The translations under genes were made by a program, and so were the position numbers. The notes beneath the pieces are model-generated. The model saw nothing but the letters and a program-made list of their open reading frames with translations, did not search any database and had not been told where the DNA came from. Below are positions 23,222-41,463 of a DNA stretch of 64,000 nucleotides, piece after piece (positions within the stretch are counted from its first letter, which is position 1; the number at the start of each line of letters is the position of its first letter). This stretch comes from Actinomycetospora lemnae (GTDB lineage Bacteria; Actinomycetota; Actinomycetes; Mycobacteriales; Pseudonocardiaceae), in NCBI RefSeq assembly GCF_028737315.1, contig NZ_JAQZAO010000004.1, positions 458,569 through 522,568 of the forward strand, read 5' to 3'.

Positions 23222-24435
23222 GCGCGCCGGACCGCGCCTCGGGGACGGTGCCGCGCCGCGCCCGGGTGGCGACGCTGCTGGTCGTGGCGCTCGTCGCGCT
23301 GACCGGCTGTGGCTTCCAGTCGCTCCAGGAGCTCCCGCTGCCCGGCGGCGCGTCGCTGGGGCCGGAGCCCTACACGGTCACGGCCCAGTTCACGAACGTC
23401 GTCGACCTCGTGCCCAACAACAGCGTGCGCGTCAACGACGTGCCCGTCGGCGTCGTCCGCGAGGTCTCGTTGGCCCCCGACGGCTGGACCGCGCAGGTCC
23501 GGGTCGAGGTCAACGGCGCCGTCGTCCTGCCGGCGAACGCGACCGCGCGGCTGCGCCAGACCAGCCTCCTCGGCGAGAAGTTCGTCGAGCTGCTCCCCGC
23601 GCCCAGCGCCCCGCCGCAGGGTCGGCTGGCCAACGGCGCGGTGATCCCGGTCGACCAGACCGACGTCGGCGCCCAGGTCGAGGAGGTCCTCGGGGCTCTG
23701 TCCCTCCTGCTCAACGGCGGTGGAGTCGATAAGGTCCAGACCATCGCCCGCGAGCTCAACGCCGCGACCACGGGCAACGAGGAGCAGCTCCGGTCGCTGC
23801 TCACCAACCTCGACACGCTGGTCGGCACCCTCGACCGGCAGAAGGCCGACATCGTGCGAGCCATCGACTCGCTCGAGCGGCTCACGCGGACGCTGGTCGA
23901 CCAGCGCGCGCGGCTCGCGAACGTGATCGACAACCTCGGCCCCGGTCTGGACGTCCTCAACCAGCAGCGCGGACTGCTCGTCGAGACGCTGCAGGCGCTG
24001 CGCCGGCTCTCGGACGTCGGGACCGATGTCATCCGTCGGAGCCAGGCCAACACCGTGGCCGACCTGCGGGCGCTGCAGCCGATCCTGCGCAACCTCGTCG
24101 AGGCGGGCGACGCCCTGCCGCGGTCGCTCGAGATCCTGCTGACGATCCCGTTCGCCGACAACTCGCTCAACATTATCAAGGGTGACTTTGCGAACATCGA
24201 CGTCAGCCTGCAGATCAACGTCCAGGACCTGCTCACGACCATCCTCAACAGCCCCGAGGTGCCGGGCGTGGACGCGATCTTCCAGCTCCTGCAACCGCCC
24301 GGCACCACACCGCAGCCGGGGACGTCCCAGGTCGGCGGGCAGGGCGTGCCCGCCCAGGAGGCGGCGAACAACGGCGGGCTGGTGCCCCAGCTCCCCGGTC
24401 TCGGCACCGCGGACGGCGGAGGGAACGGCGGATGA
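23218..24435 (+). CDS. mceE: Mce family lipoprotein MceE
   Basis: A 405-residue MCE protein. The N-terminus is a lipoprotein signal with lipobox ALTGC, so Cys31 would be lipidated; this is the diagnostic feature of the MceE position (LprK-type in M. tuberculosis). The MCE domain spans about 52-135 (SVRVNDVPVGVV, SLLGEKFVEL). The C-terminal part is helical, then Pro/Gly-rich. The GTG start overlaps mceD. Confidence 0.93.
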   Translation: MSAPDRASGTVPRRARVATLLVVALVALTGCGFQSLQELPLPGGASLGPEPYTVTAQFTNVVDLVPNNSVRVNDVPVGVVREVSLAPDGWTAQVRVEVNGAVVLPANATARLRQTSLLGEKFVELLPAPSAPPQGRLANGAVIPVDQTDVGAQVEEVLGALSLLLNGGGVDKVQTIARELNAATTGNEEQLRSLLTNLDTLVGTLDRQKADIVRAIDSLERLTRTLVDQRARLANVIDNLGPGLDVLNQQRGLLVETLQALRRLSDVGTDVIRRSQANTVADLRALQPILRNLVEAGDALPRSLEILLTIPFADNSLNIIKGDFANIDVSLQINVQDLLTTILNSPEVPGVDAIFQLLQPPGTTPQPGTSQVGGQGVPAQEAANNGGLVPQLPGLGTADGGGNGG

Positions 24436-25721
24436 TCGGCACCAAGACGCTGCGCCTCGTGGCGTTGTTCGCGGTCATCTCGATCGTGGGCATCTGCTAC
24501 GTCGGCCTGCGCTACGTCGGCGCGGACTCGCTGATCGGCCTCGGGCCGTACACCGTGCGCGTCCAGCTCGCCGACTCCGGCGGGATCTTCCCCGACGCCT
24601 CGGTGAGCTATCGCGGCGTAGAGATCGGCAAGGTCGGCGACATGCGGGTCACCCCGCGCGGCCTGGAGGTCGACCTCGAGATCGAGAAGGACTCGCCGGA
24701 CGTGCCGGCGTCCGCCACGGCGGTGATCGCGAACCGCTCGGCGGTCGGTGAGCAGTACGTCGACCTGCAGCCGCCGAACAACGCGGGCCCGTACCTCGAG
24801 GACGGGTCGGTCATCCCGATGGAGCGGACGCGGACCCCCGTGCCCGTCGACCAGCTCCTGGCTGACGTCAACGCCCTCGCCACGTCGGTGCCGCTGCCGG
24901 AGCTGCGCACCACCGTCGACGAGCTGTTCAACGCGTTCGACCGGGCCGGCCCGGACCTCCAGCGCCTGCTCGATGGCACGAACGCGCTGGTGCCCGACGC
25001 CATCGCCAACCTGCCCACGTTCCGCCAGCTGCTGCGCGACGGCCGGATCGTCCTCAACACCCAGGTCGACCTCGGCCCTCAGATCATCTCGCTGAGCCGC
25101 GACCTGCAGCTGTTCACCGCGCAGCTCAAGGCGGACGACCCGAACCTCCGGCGGCTGGTCAACTCAGCACCGCCGGCGGCCCGGGAGCTCGAGGGACTGA
25201 TCCGCGACGTCGGGCCGGACCTGAGCCGCGTGATCGCGAACCTGCTGACCATCACCCGCATCCTGGAGCCGCGGCAGTCGGCCATCGAGCAGGTGCTGGT
25301 GACGTACCCGGCCCTGTCCGCGGCAGCCCCGTCGGTGCTGCAGGACGCGGACGACCCCGGTCCCGACGGCCGGGTCCACCTCGGCCTGGTTCTCAACATC
25401 GCTGACCCGCCGTACTGCACCAACGGCTATCTCCAGCCCGACGCGGGCTGGCGGCCGGCCACGGCCAAGGACTTCATCCCCATGGACACCAGCGTGCGGT
25501 GTGACGAGGCGCCGCCGGTGAACGTCCGCGGTGCCCAGAACCTGCCCGCTCCGTACGACTCCGAGAACCCCGGTAACCCCGCTGAGGCCGGTGGAAACGG
25601 CGAGTCGCAGAATGAGCAGCAGGACACGACCGCGCTGGCCTCGCTGCCGGCCGGCGGTGTCCTGGAGGGCAGCACACGCGGGGCGCCCCCGGTGATCATT
25701 CCGGGCCTCGGCAGCGACTGA
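24432..25721 (+). CDS. mceF: Mce family protein MceF
   Basis: A 429-residue MCE protein: anchor at about 8-27, MCE domain (about 38-120, with SVSYRGVEIGKV and SAVGEQYVDL), helical region, and a C-terminal segment with YCTNGYLQPD typical of MceF. It is the last of the six tube subunits. ATG 24432 overlaps the mceE stop. The next gene starts about 65 or 155 bases downstream depending on its start codon. Confidence 0.92.
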   Translation: MIGTKTLRLVALFAVISIVGICYVGLRYVGADSLIGLGPYTVRVQLADSGGIFPDASVSYRGVEIGKVGDMRVTPRGLEVDLEIEKDSPDVPASATAVIANRSAVGEQYVDLQPPNNAGPYLEDGSVIPMERTRTPVPVDQLLADVNALATSVPLPELRTTVDELFNAFDRAGPDLQRLLDGTNALVPDAIANLPTFRQLLRDGRIVLNTQVDLGPQIISLSRDLQLFTAQLKADDPNLRRLVNSAPPAARELEGLIRDVGPDLSRVIANLLTITRILEPRQSAIEQVLVTYPALSAAAPSVLQDADDPGPDGRVHLGLVLNIADPPYCTNGYLQPDAGWRPATAKDFIPMDTSVRCDEAPPVNVRGAQNLPAPYDSENPGNPAEAGGNGESQNEQQDTTALASLPAGGVLEGSTRGAPPVIIPGLGSD

Positions 25722-25876
25722 CCCCGAGCACGACCCCGCCGACGCTCCCCGATACGCCCGGCGGACGACCTGAGGAGCTGAGCGCCACGTCCCCGACGAC
25801 GGCCCAGAAGGCCCCCGAGACCGACGAGGCCACCGAGAAGCCCCCCGCGACCCCCGAGCAGCGACGGCGGCGCCTG

Positions 25877-26371
25877 GTGACCGTGTTGGCGGTCCTGACC
25901 GTCCTGGCCCTGGCGGCCGCCGTCGCGAGCGGCGTCTACTGGTGGACCGGGACGCAGAGCAGCGACGCGAACGCCGCGGCGATGCGCGACGAGGCGATCG
26001 ACGCAGCGGAGCAGATCGTCGTCAACATCAACACGGTGCGGCCCGCGACGCTCGACGCGGACCTCGACGCCGCGCAGACGTCCCTGACCGAGCCGATGCT
26101 CGGCGAGTACCAGCGGGTCCGGCAGCAGTTCGCCGAGAACCTGCGCCAGTCGCAGGCCGAGGTCATCGCGACCCCTGTGTCCGCGGCCCTGACGGCCTTC
26201 GATCCCCAGCACGAGCCGCCGACGGCCTCGGCGATCGTGGCGATCGACGTCAACGCCCGCAGCGCCACCGCGCAGCCCCAGTCCAAGCAGCAGCTGTTCC
26301 TCGTCGAGATGATCCGCACGCCGGACGGCTGGAAGGCCGCCAAGGCGACGCCCTCGACCGGACAGCAGTAG
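25877..26371 (+). CDS. Mce-associated membrane protein 1
   Basis: At least 164 residues: a membrane helix (about 1-20), WWTGTQSSDANAAAMRDEA, then a Mce-associated (NTF2-like) extracytoplasmic domain. Known: Mas proteins stabilise Mce complexes. Start uncertain: GTG 25877 lacks a ribosome site and begins inside the helix. The same frame is open upstream, and an ACG at 25787, nine bases after GAGGAG, would add 30 hydrophilic residues in front of the helix, the usual layout for the family. No ATG, GTG or TTG exists in that upstream stretch. Confidence 0.8.
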   Translation: MTVLAVLTVLALAAAVASGVYWWTGTQSSDANAAAMRDEAIDAAEQIVVNINTVRPATLDADLDAAQTSLTEPMLGEYQRVRQQFAENLRQSQAEVIATPVSAALTAFDPQHEPPTASAIVAIDVNARSATAQPQSKQQLFLVEMIRTPDGWKAAKATPSTGQQ

Positions 26372-26402
26372 CCGCGGCCGACACCAGAAAGGGGGAGTGA
26401 CC

Positions 26403-27668
26403 GTGCCACCCCGCTCCCGCACGAAGCCCGGCTCCACCGCCCGCCGCCCCAAGGTCGCCGGCCTGCGCCAGCACGCCCACGCGGGCGCCGGTGCCGGCAC
26501 CGTCGACCCGGTCGATGCGCCCGATCTCGACGACCGCCTCGATGCGCCCCTCGTCGACGACCGGGTCGCGCCCGAGCCGGAGACGGCTCCGGACGACACG
26601 GAGCTGCGCCCGACGAACGGCGTATCGGCGACGACCGCGACGTCGGCCCCGGACGTCACCGAGGCACCGGCCCACCCGGCGACCGACGACGAGCCCGACG
26701 TCGAGTCCGACGTCGAGTCCGACCCCGTCGCGTCCGCCGAGACGACCGCGCTGCCGGCGCCGGCCACCGAGGAGGCCACCGAGGCCGGGGTGGACACCGC
26801 GCCCGACGCGGAGACCGACACCGCGCCGGCCAGCATGACCCAGGCCGCGACCGCCGTGACCGAGGCGGACGAGGCCACCGACGCCGAGGCGACCGGGGCC
26901 ACTGAGACGAGCGAGGCCGGGGAGACCACCGAGCCCGCCACCGCGACCGTCACGACGCCGCGGCCGAAGACGCGCCGGGGCACGACGCGCATGAGGCCCC
27001 GCGCCGAAACGGCCACGAAGGAACGGCCGGTCCGCGACGGCGACGCCGCGGCGCCGACGCGCGCGGCGAAGCCCACGCGCACCGGAGGCAAGGGCACGGG
27101 CGCCCCGAGCCGCTTCGAGCGCCAGCGGGCGGCCCTGACCCGGTTCGCCGGCAGCAGGGCACTGCCGGTGGTGCTCGTCGTCGTCACCGTGCTGTGCCTG
27201 GCCCTCGGCGGCCTGGCGTTCTGGAAGGGCCGGCAGGCCTGGACGAGCGGGCCGGTGAGCAACGGTGCCGTCGTCGACGTCGGCGGGACGGCCGAGCTCG
27301 TCGGCCAGAGCCGCGAGGCGATCGAGAAGATCTTCTCCTACGACTTCTCCCGCCTCGACGACTCGGCCGACGCCGCGCGCACCATGTCGACCGGGCAGTT
27401 CGCCCAGCGCTACATGGCGGTGTTCGACCAGACCATCCGCCAGCCCGCGCAGCAGCAGCAGCTCAAGCAGACCGCGACGGTCGTGAACATCGGCGTGACG
27501 CAGATGCGCGACGACCGGGCCACGGTCATGGCGCTGACGCAGTTCTCCGCCCAGCGCACGACCACCGGGCAGTCCACGAACGCCCCGGGCCTGCTGCGTC
27601 TCGAGATGGAGCGGGTCGACGGGCGCTGGAAGCTCGCCGAGCTGACGCCCCTCACCGCGCAGCGCTGA
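26403..27668 (+). CDS. Mce-associated membrane protein 2 with long disordered N-terminus
   Basis: 421 residues. The first about 230 are Thr/Ala/Glu/Asp/Pro-rich and low complexity, then Arg/Lys-rich. A membrane helix follows (about 256-276, in front of WKGRQAW), then a Mce-associated domain of about 140 residues ending LAELTPLTAQR. The long N-terminus would be cytosolic. I chose GTG 26403 because GGGGGA lies six bases upstream; GTG 26397 abuts that site. It ends the mce operon before a very strong terminator. Confidence 0.85.
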   Translation: MPPRSRTKPGSTARRPKVAGLRQHAHAGAGAGTVDPVDAPDLDDRLDAPLVDDRVAPEPETAPDDTELRPTNGVSATTATSAPDVTEAPAHPATDDEPDVESDVESDPVASAETTALPAPATEEATEAGVDTAPDAETDTAPASMTQAATAVTEADEATDAEATGATETSEAGETTEPATATVTTPRPKTRRGTTRMRPRAETATKERPVRDGDAAAPTRAAKPTRTGGKGTGAPSRFERQRAALTRFAGSRALPVVLVVVTVLCLALGGLAFWKGRQAWTSGPVSNGAVVDVGGTAELVGQSREAIEKIFSYDFSRLDDSADAARTMSTGQFAQRYMAVFDQTIRQPAQQQQLKQTATVVNIGVTQMRDDRATVMALTQFSAQRTTTGQSTNAPGLLRLEMERVDGRWKLAELTPLTAQR

Positions 27669-27678
27669 TCACGCCCAC

Positions 27679-27725
27679 GACGCGCCGGGCACGCCACGCG
27701 GAATGCGTGGAGTGCCCGGCGCGTC
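27679..27725 (+). terminator. Terminator of the mce operon
   Basis: A long hairpin: outer 14-bp perfect stem GACGCGCCGGGCAC (27679-27692) / GTGCCCGGCGCGTC (27712-27725), inner six-bp stem CCACGC/GCGTGG, loop GGAAT. It starts ten bases after the last mce gene. Confidence 0.85.
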
Positions 27726-28082
27726 TGTATGTGCGCTGACCTGCACCGGGGCCCGCTGTGCCGCGCGGGCGACACCGGGCGCGCCCCACTTGACTCCAGG
27801 GGCACGGGCGGTCACTCTGTTCGCAGCGCGGCGCCCCCGCGTCCGACCCCGGAGGTCGATTCCGCCCCAGGCGGAGGTCCCTCCCGGCGCGTCACGAGGG
27901 GGGCCGTTCGACAGGTGCCGCCATGCGTGGCTAGACTGTCGGATCGCGCTGCCCTACGTCTGTTCGCCTACTCGTGTGCCGACGCCCGGGCCGCGTCCAC
28001 GCCGCCCGGTGCGCTGCGCCGCGTCCCCGGACGGTGAAGCTACTGACAGCGTTCAGACAGCGTTGTTCCGGAAGGACGCATC
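27726..28082 (+). promoter_or_regulatory. rpoB promoter and leader
   Basis: No gene is supported here. A good promoter candidate is TCGACA (27908-27913), an 18-base spacer, and TAGACT (27932-27937), giving a leader of about 140 bases. The ribosome site GGAAGGA lies before the rpoB TTG. Confidence 0.5.
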
Positions 28083-31562
<3,480 letters not shown>

Positions 31563-31571
31563 CACCTCGCC

Positions 31572-31602
31572 GGCCGGCCCCGGCCCACCGCCGGGGCCGG
31601 CC
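31572..31602 (+). promoter_or_regulatory. Hairpin in the rpoB-rpoC gap
   Basis: A 13-bp perfect stem, GGCCGGCCCCGGC (31572-31584) / GCCGGGGCCGGCC (31590-31602), loop CCACC. A full stop here would block rpoC, so partial termination or RNA processing is more likely. Confidence 0.5.
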
Positions 31603-31646
31603 CGCGGACCCTTCGATACACCGCTCACCCAGCCAGGGGAGAACTT

Positions 31647-35555
<3,909 letters not shown>

Positions 35556-35615
35556 TCGGGGACGGAGCGCAGCGGAGCTCGACCATCGAGACCGCGTAGT
35601 CACCCAGCACGACAC

Positions 35616-35650
35616 CGGAGGGCGTCCCCGCAGCGCGGGGGCGCCCTCCG
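35616..35650 (+). terminator. Terminator after rpoC
   Basis: CGGAGGGCG-T-CCCCGC (35616-35631), loop AGC, GCGGGG-G-CGCCCTCCG (35635-35650): a 16-pair stem counting one T-G pair, followed by TCGTGTG. Confidence 0.82.
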
Positions 35651-36182
35651 TCGTGTGCGGGGGAGGCTGCCATCCGGCGACCGCACGCGGACGGGAATCG
35701 GCGGGCCCGGCGGGGCGTTGCACGACACGGTGGGGCGGCTTGCGACCCGGGCGCCCGCAGGTATCCTCGCCACGAGTCCGGTCGGTGCGGTGCAGTGTCC
35801 CGTTCCGGCATGGCCGCCCCGGGCGACGGGGACGGTCGAGGACGTCCGAGGGGCCGCGGCGCAGGACACCGCCGGCGTCGCCGGACCGCGGCAGGCGGCG
35901 TCCGGCACCCTGATCCGACCCGCTGCATCGTGCCCTCTGACGGGCGCGTACCCTGGAGCACAGTGCCCGACGTGGTCGGGTCGCTCCGCGTGCCCCGGTG
36001 TGCGGTGCGCCGGTCCTCCGAGCTCCCGCGAGGGAGCCGAGCGACGGTGGCGCCCCCCGTGTGGCCGGTCGGTACGCCGGGGCGTCGGTCGCGGTGGTCC
36101 GAGACGGACCGCCGCCGGCGCGCCGGACGCGGGGCAAGCGTGCCCGATCAGACAGCAGCAGAGGAACGGAAACAGCCGGTCG
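35651..36182 (+). promoter_or_regulatory. rpsL operon promoter and long leader
   Basis: About 530 bases without a supportable gene. A promoter candidate is TTGCGA (35740-35745), a 16-base spacer, and TATCCT (35762-35767). A second -10-like TACCCT at 35949-35954 lacks a -35. Use of the first would give a leader of over 400 bases; use of the second about 230. Confidence 0.5.
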
Positions 36183-36557
36183 ATGCCCACCATCCAGCAG
36201 TTGGTCCGTCGGGGCCGCGAGGACAAGGTCGAGAAGACCAAGACCGCGGCCCTCAAGGGGAGCCCGCAGCGCCGCGGCGTCTGCACGCGCGTCTACACCA
36301 CCACGCCGAAGAAGCCGAACTCCGCGCTGCGCAAGGTCGCGCGCGTCCGGCTCTCGAACGGCATCGAGGTCACGGCCTACATCCCCGGTGAGGGCCACAA
36401 CCTGCAGGAGCACTCGATCGTGCTCGTGCGCGGCGGTCGTGTGAAGGACCTGCCGGGCGTTCGCTACAAGATCATCCGCGGTGCGCTGGACACGCAGGCG
36501 GTCAAGAACCGCAAGCAGGCCCGCAGCCGCTACGGGACGAAGAAGGACAAGAGCTGA
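36183..36557 (+). CDS. rpsL: 30S ribosomal protein S12
   Basis: A 124-residue uS12. [12 protein letters not shown] (Lys43) and VKDLPGVRY are the decoding-centre loops where streptomycin-resistance changes occur; both are wild-type here. S12 monitors codon-anticodon pairing. ATG 36183 follows GAGGAACGG. One base separates its stop from the rpsG start. Confidence 0.98.
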   Translation: MPTIQQLVRRGREDKVEKTKTAALKGSPQRRGVCTRVYTTTPKKPNSALRKVARVRLSNGIEVTAYIPGEGHNLQEHSIVLVRGGRVKDLPGVRYKIIRGALDTQAVKNRKQARSRYGTKKDKS

Positions 36558-36558
36558 C

Positions 36559-37029
36559 ATGCCGCGCAAGGGACCCGCTCCGAAGCGTCCGCTCGTCGCC
36601 GACCCCGTCTACGGGTCGCCGCTGGTGACGCAGCTGGTGAACAAGGTGCTCGTCGACGGCAAGCGCTCGCTGGCCGAGCGCATCGTCTACGGGGCGATGG
36701 AGGGCTGCCGCGAGCGCAACGGCGCCGACCCCGTCGTCACGCTCAAGCGGGCGCTGGACAACGTCAAGCCGGCCCTCGAGGTCCGCAGCCGCCGCGTCGG
36801 TGGCGCGACCTACCAGGTGCCGATCGAGGTCCGCGCCGGCCGCTCGACCACGCTCGGCCTGCGCTGGCTGATCACGTACTCCCGCGCGCGGCGGGAGAAG
36901 ACGATGATCGAGCGGCTCACGAACGAGCTGCTCGACGCCTCGAACGGTCTCGGGGCGAGCGTCAAGCGTCGCGAGGACACGCACAAGATGGCGGAGTCGA
37001 ACAAGGCGTTCGCGCACTACCGCTGGTGA
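36559..37029 (+). CDS. rpsG: 30S ribosomal protein S7
   Basis: A 156-residue uS7, normal length. It starts [12 protein letters not shown] and keeps the rRNA-binding helix bundle ([23 protein letters not shown]) and the C-terminal [16 protein letters not shown]7 nucleates assembly of the 30S head and lines the E site. It is translated with rpsL and leads into fusA after 103 bases. Confidence 0.98.
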   Translation: MPRKGPAPKRPLVADPVYGSPLVTQLVNKVLVDGKRSLAERIVYGAMEGCRERNGADPVVTLKRALDNVKPALEVRSRRVGGATYQVPIEVRAGRSTTLGLRWLITYSRARREKTMIERLTNELLDASNGLGASVKRREDTHKMAESNKAFAHYRW

Positions 37030-37132
37030 CCGGCAGGGCGTCGGCGGGTGAGACCCACCCACCGGGCCCGCACGGTCCGAGAACACCCCGCCGCGGGACC
37101 CGCGGCGACGAACCGACGGGAAGAGGAATTCC

Positions 37133-39238
37133 GTGGCACGCGAGGTGCTGAACGATCTGGGCAAGGTCCGCAACATCGGGATCATGGCCCACATCGACGC
37201 GGGGAAGACCACGACGACCGAGCGCGTCCTGTTCTACACCGGCATCAACTACAAGATCGGTGAGGTCCACGACGGCGCGGCCACGATGGACTGGATGGAG
37301 GAGGAGCAGAAGCGCGGCATCACGATCACGTCCGCCGCGACGACCTGCTTCTGGAAAGACCACCAGATCAACATCATCGACACGCCCGGCCACGTCGACT
37401 TCACGGTCGAGGTCGAGCGCTCCCTGCGCGTCCTGGACGGCGCGGTCGCCGTCTTCGACGGCAAGGAGGGCGTGGAGCCGCAGTCCGAGACGGTGTGGCG
37501 TCAGGCCGACACGTACAACGTGCCGCGCATCTGCTTCGTCAACAAGATGGACAAGCTGGGCGCGGACTTCTACTTCACCGTGCAGACGATCAAGGACCGC
37601 CTCGGCGCCAAGCCGCTGGTCCTGCAGCTGCCGATGGGGTCGGAGTCGGACTTCTACGGGGTCGTCGACCTCGTCCGCATGCGCGCGCTGACCTGGCGCG
37701 GCGAGGTCTCCAAGGGCGAGGACTACGCCGTCGAGGAGATCCCGGCCGAGATGGCCGACCAGGTCGAGGAGTACCGCACCGCCCTGATCGAGGCCATCGC
37801 CGAGAACGACGAGGCGCTCATGGAGCGCTACTTCTCCGGCGAGGAGCTCTCGGTCGACGAGATCGAGCACGGCATCCGCGCCGTGACGATCACCGGTGAC
37901 TACTACCCGATCCTGTGCGGCTCGGCGTTCAAGAACAAGGGCGTGCAGCCCATGCTCGACGCCGTCATCGCCTACCTGCCGTCGCCGACCGACGTCCCGG
38001 CGGTCAACGGCACGCTGCTCGACGGCGAGACCCCGGTGCAGCGCCACGCGACCACCGACGAGCCGTTCTCGGCCCTCGCGTTCAAGATCGCCGCGCACCC
38101 GTTCTACGGGAAGCTGACCTACGTCCGCGTGTACTCGGGCAAGCTCGCCCAGGGCACGCAGGTCATCAACTCGACCAAGGACCGCAAGGAGCGCATCGGC
38201 AAGCTGCTGCAGATGCACTCCAACAAGGAGAACCCGGTCGACGAGGCCCGCGCCGGCCACATCTACGCGGTGGTGGGCCTCAAGGACACGACCACGGGTG
38301 ACACCCTCTGCGACCCGCAGAACCCGGTGATCCTCGAGTCGATGACCTTCCCCGAGCCGGTCATCTCCGTGGCGGTCGAGCCGAAGTCGAAGGCCGACCA
38401 GGAGAAGCTCTCGACCGCGATCCAGCGCCTCGCCGACGAGGACCCGACCTTCCGGGTCAACCTCGACGAGGAGACCGGCCAGACGATCATCTCGGGGATG
38501 GGCGAGCTCCACCTCGAGGTGCTGGTCAACCGGATGAAGTCGGACTTCAAGGTCGAGGCCAACATCGGCAAGCCGCAGGTGGCCTACCGCGAGACCATCC
38601 GCCGGCCGGTCGAGAAGTACGAGTACACGCACAAGAAGCAGACCGGTGGCTCGGGGCAGTTCGCCCGCGTCATCATCGCGCTCGAGCCGCTGGAGAAGAC
38701 GGCCGACGGCCCGCTCTACGAGTTCGACAACAAGGTGACCGGTGGTCGTGTGCCGCGGGAGTACATCCCGTCGGTGGACGAGGGTGCGCAGGACGCCATG
38801 CAGTACGGCGTGCTGGCCGGCTACCCGCTGGTGGGTCTGAAGCTGACGCTGCTCGACGGCCAGTACCACGAGGTGGACTCGTCGGAGATGGCGTTCAAGG
38901 TGGCCGGGTCGATGGCGCTCAAGGAGGCGGCCCGCAAGGCCGACCCGGCGCTGCTCGAGCCCGTCATGGCCGTCGAGGTGTCGACGCCCGAGGAGTACAT
39001 GGGCGACGTCATCGGCGACCTCAACTCCCGCCGTGGCCAGATCCAGGCCATGGAGGAGCGGACCGGCGGTGGGCGCATCGTGCGCGCGATCGTCCCGCTC
39101 TCGGAGATGTTCGGCTACGTCGGCGACCTGCGGTCGCGGACCCAGGGCCGGGCGAACTACTCCATGCAGTTCGACTCCTACGCGGAGGTCCCGGCCAACG
39201 TGGCCAAGGAGATCATCGCCAAGGCGACCGGCGAGTGA
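37133..39238 (+). CDS. fusA: Elongation factor G
   Basis: A 701-residue EF-G. The GTPase domain has [15 protein letters not shown] (P-loop), the switch II segment DTPGHVDFT, and [10 protein letters not shown]. Domains II-V follow, with [12 protein letters not shown] near the end. It drives ribosome translocation and, with RRF, recycling. The GTG start at 37133 follows AAGAGGAA. A hairpin begins eight bases after the stop, so tuf probably also has its own promoter. Confidence 0.98.
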   Translation: MAREVLNDLGKVRNIGIMAHIDAGKTTTTERVLFYTGINYKIGEVHDGAATMDWMEEEQKRGITITSAATTCFWKDHQINIIDTPGHVDFTVEVERSLRVLDGAVAVFDGKEGVEPQSETVWRQADTYNVPRICFVNKMDKLGADFYFTVQTIKDRLGAKPLVLQLPMGSESDFYGVVDLVRMRALTWRGEVSKGEDYAVEEIPAEMADQVEEYRTALIEAIAENDEALMERYFSGEELSVDEIEHGIRAVTITGDYYPILCGSAFKNKGVQPMLDAVIAYLPSPTDVPAVNGTLLDGETPVQRHATTDEPFSALAFKIAAHPFYGKLTYVRVYSGKLAQGTQVINSTKDRKERIGKLLQMHSNKENPVDEARAGHIYAVVGLKDTTTGDTLCDPQNPVILESMTFPEPVISVAVEPKSKADQEKLSTAIQRLADEDPTFRVNLDEETGQTIISGMGELHLEVLVNRMKSDFKVEANIGKPQVAYRETIRRPVEKYEYTHKKQTGGSGQFARVIIALEPLEKTADGPLYEFDNKVTGGRVPREYIPSVDEGAQDAMQYGVLAGYPLVGLKLTLLDGQYHEVDSSEMAFKVAGSMALKEAARKADPALLEPVMAVEVSTPEEYMGDVIGDLNSRRGQIQAMEERTGGGRIVRAIVPLSEMFGYVGDLRSRTQGRANYSMQFDSYAEVPANVAKEIIAKATGE

Positions 39239-39245
39239 CGCGGGT

Positions 39246-39275
39246 CCGCGGCCCGGGTGCGAGCCCGGGTCGCGG
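39246..39275 (+). terminator. Hairpin after fusA
   Basis: CCGCGGCCCGGG (39246-39257) / CCCGGGTCGCGG (39264-39275), 12 pairs including one G-T, loop TGCGAG, eight bases after the fusA stop. Confidence 0.6.
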
Positions 39276-39351
39276 CGGCACGAAGCGCAGCGGAGCTGCC
39301 GCGCCGAAGGCCGACGACGGACCAGGTCGCGGGGCGTCACGGAGGCTTCGC

Positions 39352-39357
39352 TAGCCT
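39352..39357 (+). promoter_or_regulatory. Possible -10 box of a tuf promoter
   Basis: TAGCCT matches TAnnnT and lies between the fusA hairpin and tuf, giving a leader of about 110 bases. No clear -35. Confidence 0.35.
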
Positions 39358-39474
39358 CGTGTCGGCCCTCTCGGTCCTCCGAGACACGGCAGGACCCACA
39401 CCGACGAGCACCACCCGGCTCGTCCCACCACGCGGGACGGGCCAGGAGAACAGAAGTCCAGGAGGACGAGAGCA

Positions 39475-40668
<1,194 letters not shown>

Positions 40669-40736
40669 GTCCCTCCGGGACCCCCGGTGCAGGGCCGCGA
40701 CAGTGGCCGTGCGACACTGGAGTCCTAGCTCGCACG

Positions 40737-40772
40737 GGGCGGCCGGCTCATGCGGTATCGAGCCGGCCGCCC
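40737..40772 (+). terminator. Terminator after tuf
   Basis: A 13-bp perfect stem, GGGCGGCCGGCTC (40737-40749) / GAGCCGGCCGCCC (40760-40772), ten-base loop, followed by TGCTGTG. Confidence 0.75.
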
Positions 40773-41098
40773 TGCTGTGAGCGGGGGTCCGAGAGCCACA
40801 CCGTGGGCCCGGGTCCCCCGGCCGTGCCAGCCACGCGCCGGGAGACCCACCGTGCCGGTCCCTGACGGGGACGGGGACGGACACACGTTGAACAGCGCGA
40901 GGTCCGCGGGCCCGCAGCGCGCGTGAGCGCGGGGCGGAGCCCGGCGACGGATTCGACACGCCCGACCGCGTGGACCGGCAGACGGTCCCGGTCGGGGGCG
41001 CGGATCCGGCCGGCACGCACCGGGGCGTCTCGAGAACCTGGCCAGCCACCGGGGGCGCATGCCCCGGGTGGGACGAGAAGAGGAACGGCAAAGCCACC
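40773..41098 (+). promoter_or_regulatory. Upstream region of the S10 operon
   Basis: About 325 bases between the tuf terminator and rpsJ. It should hold the S10 promoter and leader. TTGAAC near 40888 could be a -35, but no -10 stands out. No gene is supported. Confidence 0.3.
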
Positions 41099-41404
41099 AT
41101 GGCGGGACAGAAGATCCGCATCCGGCTCAAGGCCTACGACCACGAAGCGATCGACGCGTCGGCTCGGAAGATCGTCGAGACCGTGACGCGCACCGGCGCC
41201 TCCGTGGTCGGGCCCGTGCCGCTGCCCACCGAGAAGAACATCTACTGCGTCATCCGCTCGCCGCACAAGTACAAGGACTCGCGCGAGCACTTCGAGATGC
41301 GCACGCACAAGCGACTGATCGACATCGTCGACCCCACGCCGAAGACGGTGGACGCGCTCATGCGCATCGACCTGCCGGCGAGCGTCGACGTGAACATCCA
41401 GTGA
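41099..41404 (+). CDS. rpsJ: 30S ribosomal protein S10
   Basis: A 101-residue uS10, also NusE, a partner of NusG and NusB in antitermination. It starts [19 protein letters not shown] and has the extended loop [15 protein letters not shown] 41099 follows GAAGAGGAACGG. It is the first gene of the S10 operon; rplC begins 59 bases later. Confidence 0.98.
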   Translation: MAGQKIRIRLKAYDHEAIDASARKIVETVTRTGASVVGPVPLPTEKNIYCVIRSPHKYKDSREHFEMRTHKRLIDIVDPTPKTVDALMRIDLPASVDVNIQ

Positions 41405-41463
41405 GGCCGGCCGTGACCAACGCAGCTGCAGCACACACGTACCCGGCGAAGCCGGAGCGGAAG

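Noticed and set aside
35651..36182. Small open frames in the rpsL leader
   Set aside because: Compositionally Arg/Gly/Pro-rich in all frames, no ribosome site and no codon-position bias.
36962..39340. A minus-strand open frame of nearly 800 codons opposite fusA
   Set aside because: Shadow of fusA caused by GC-rich third positions; no motif or ribosome site.
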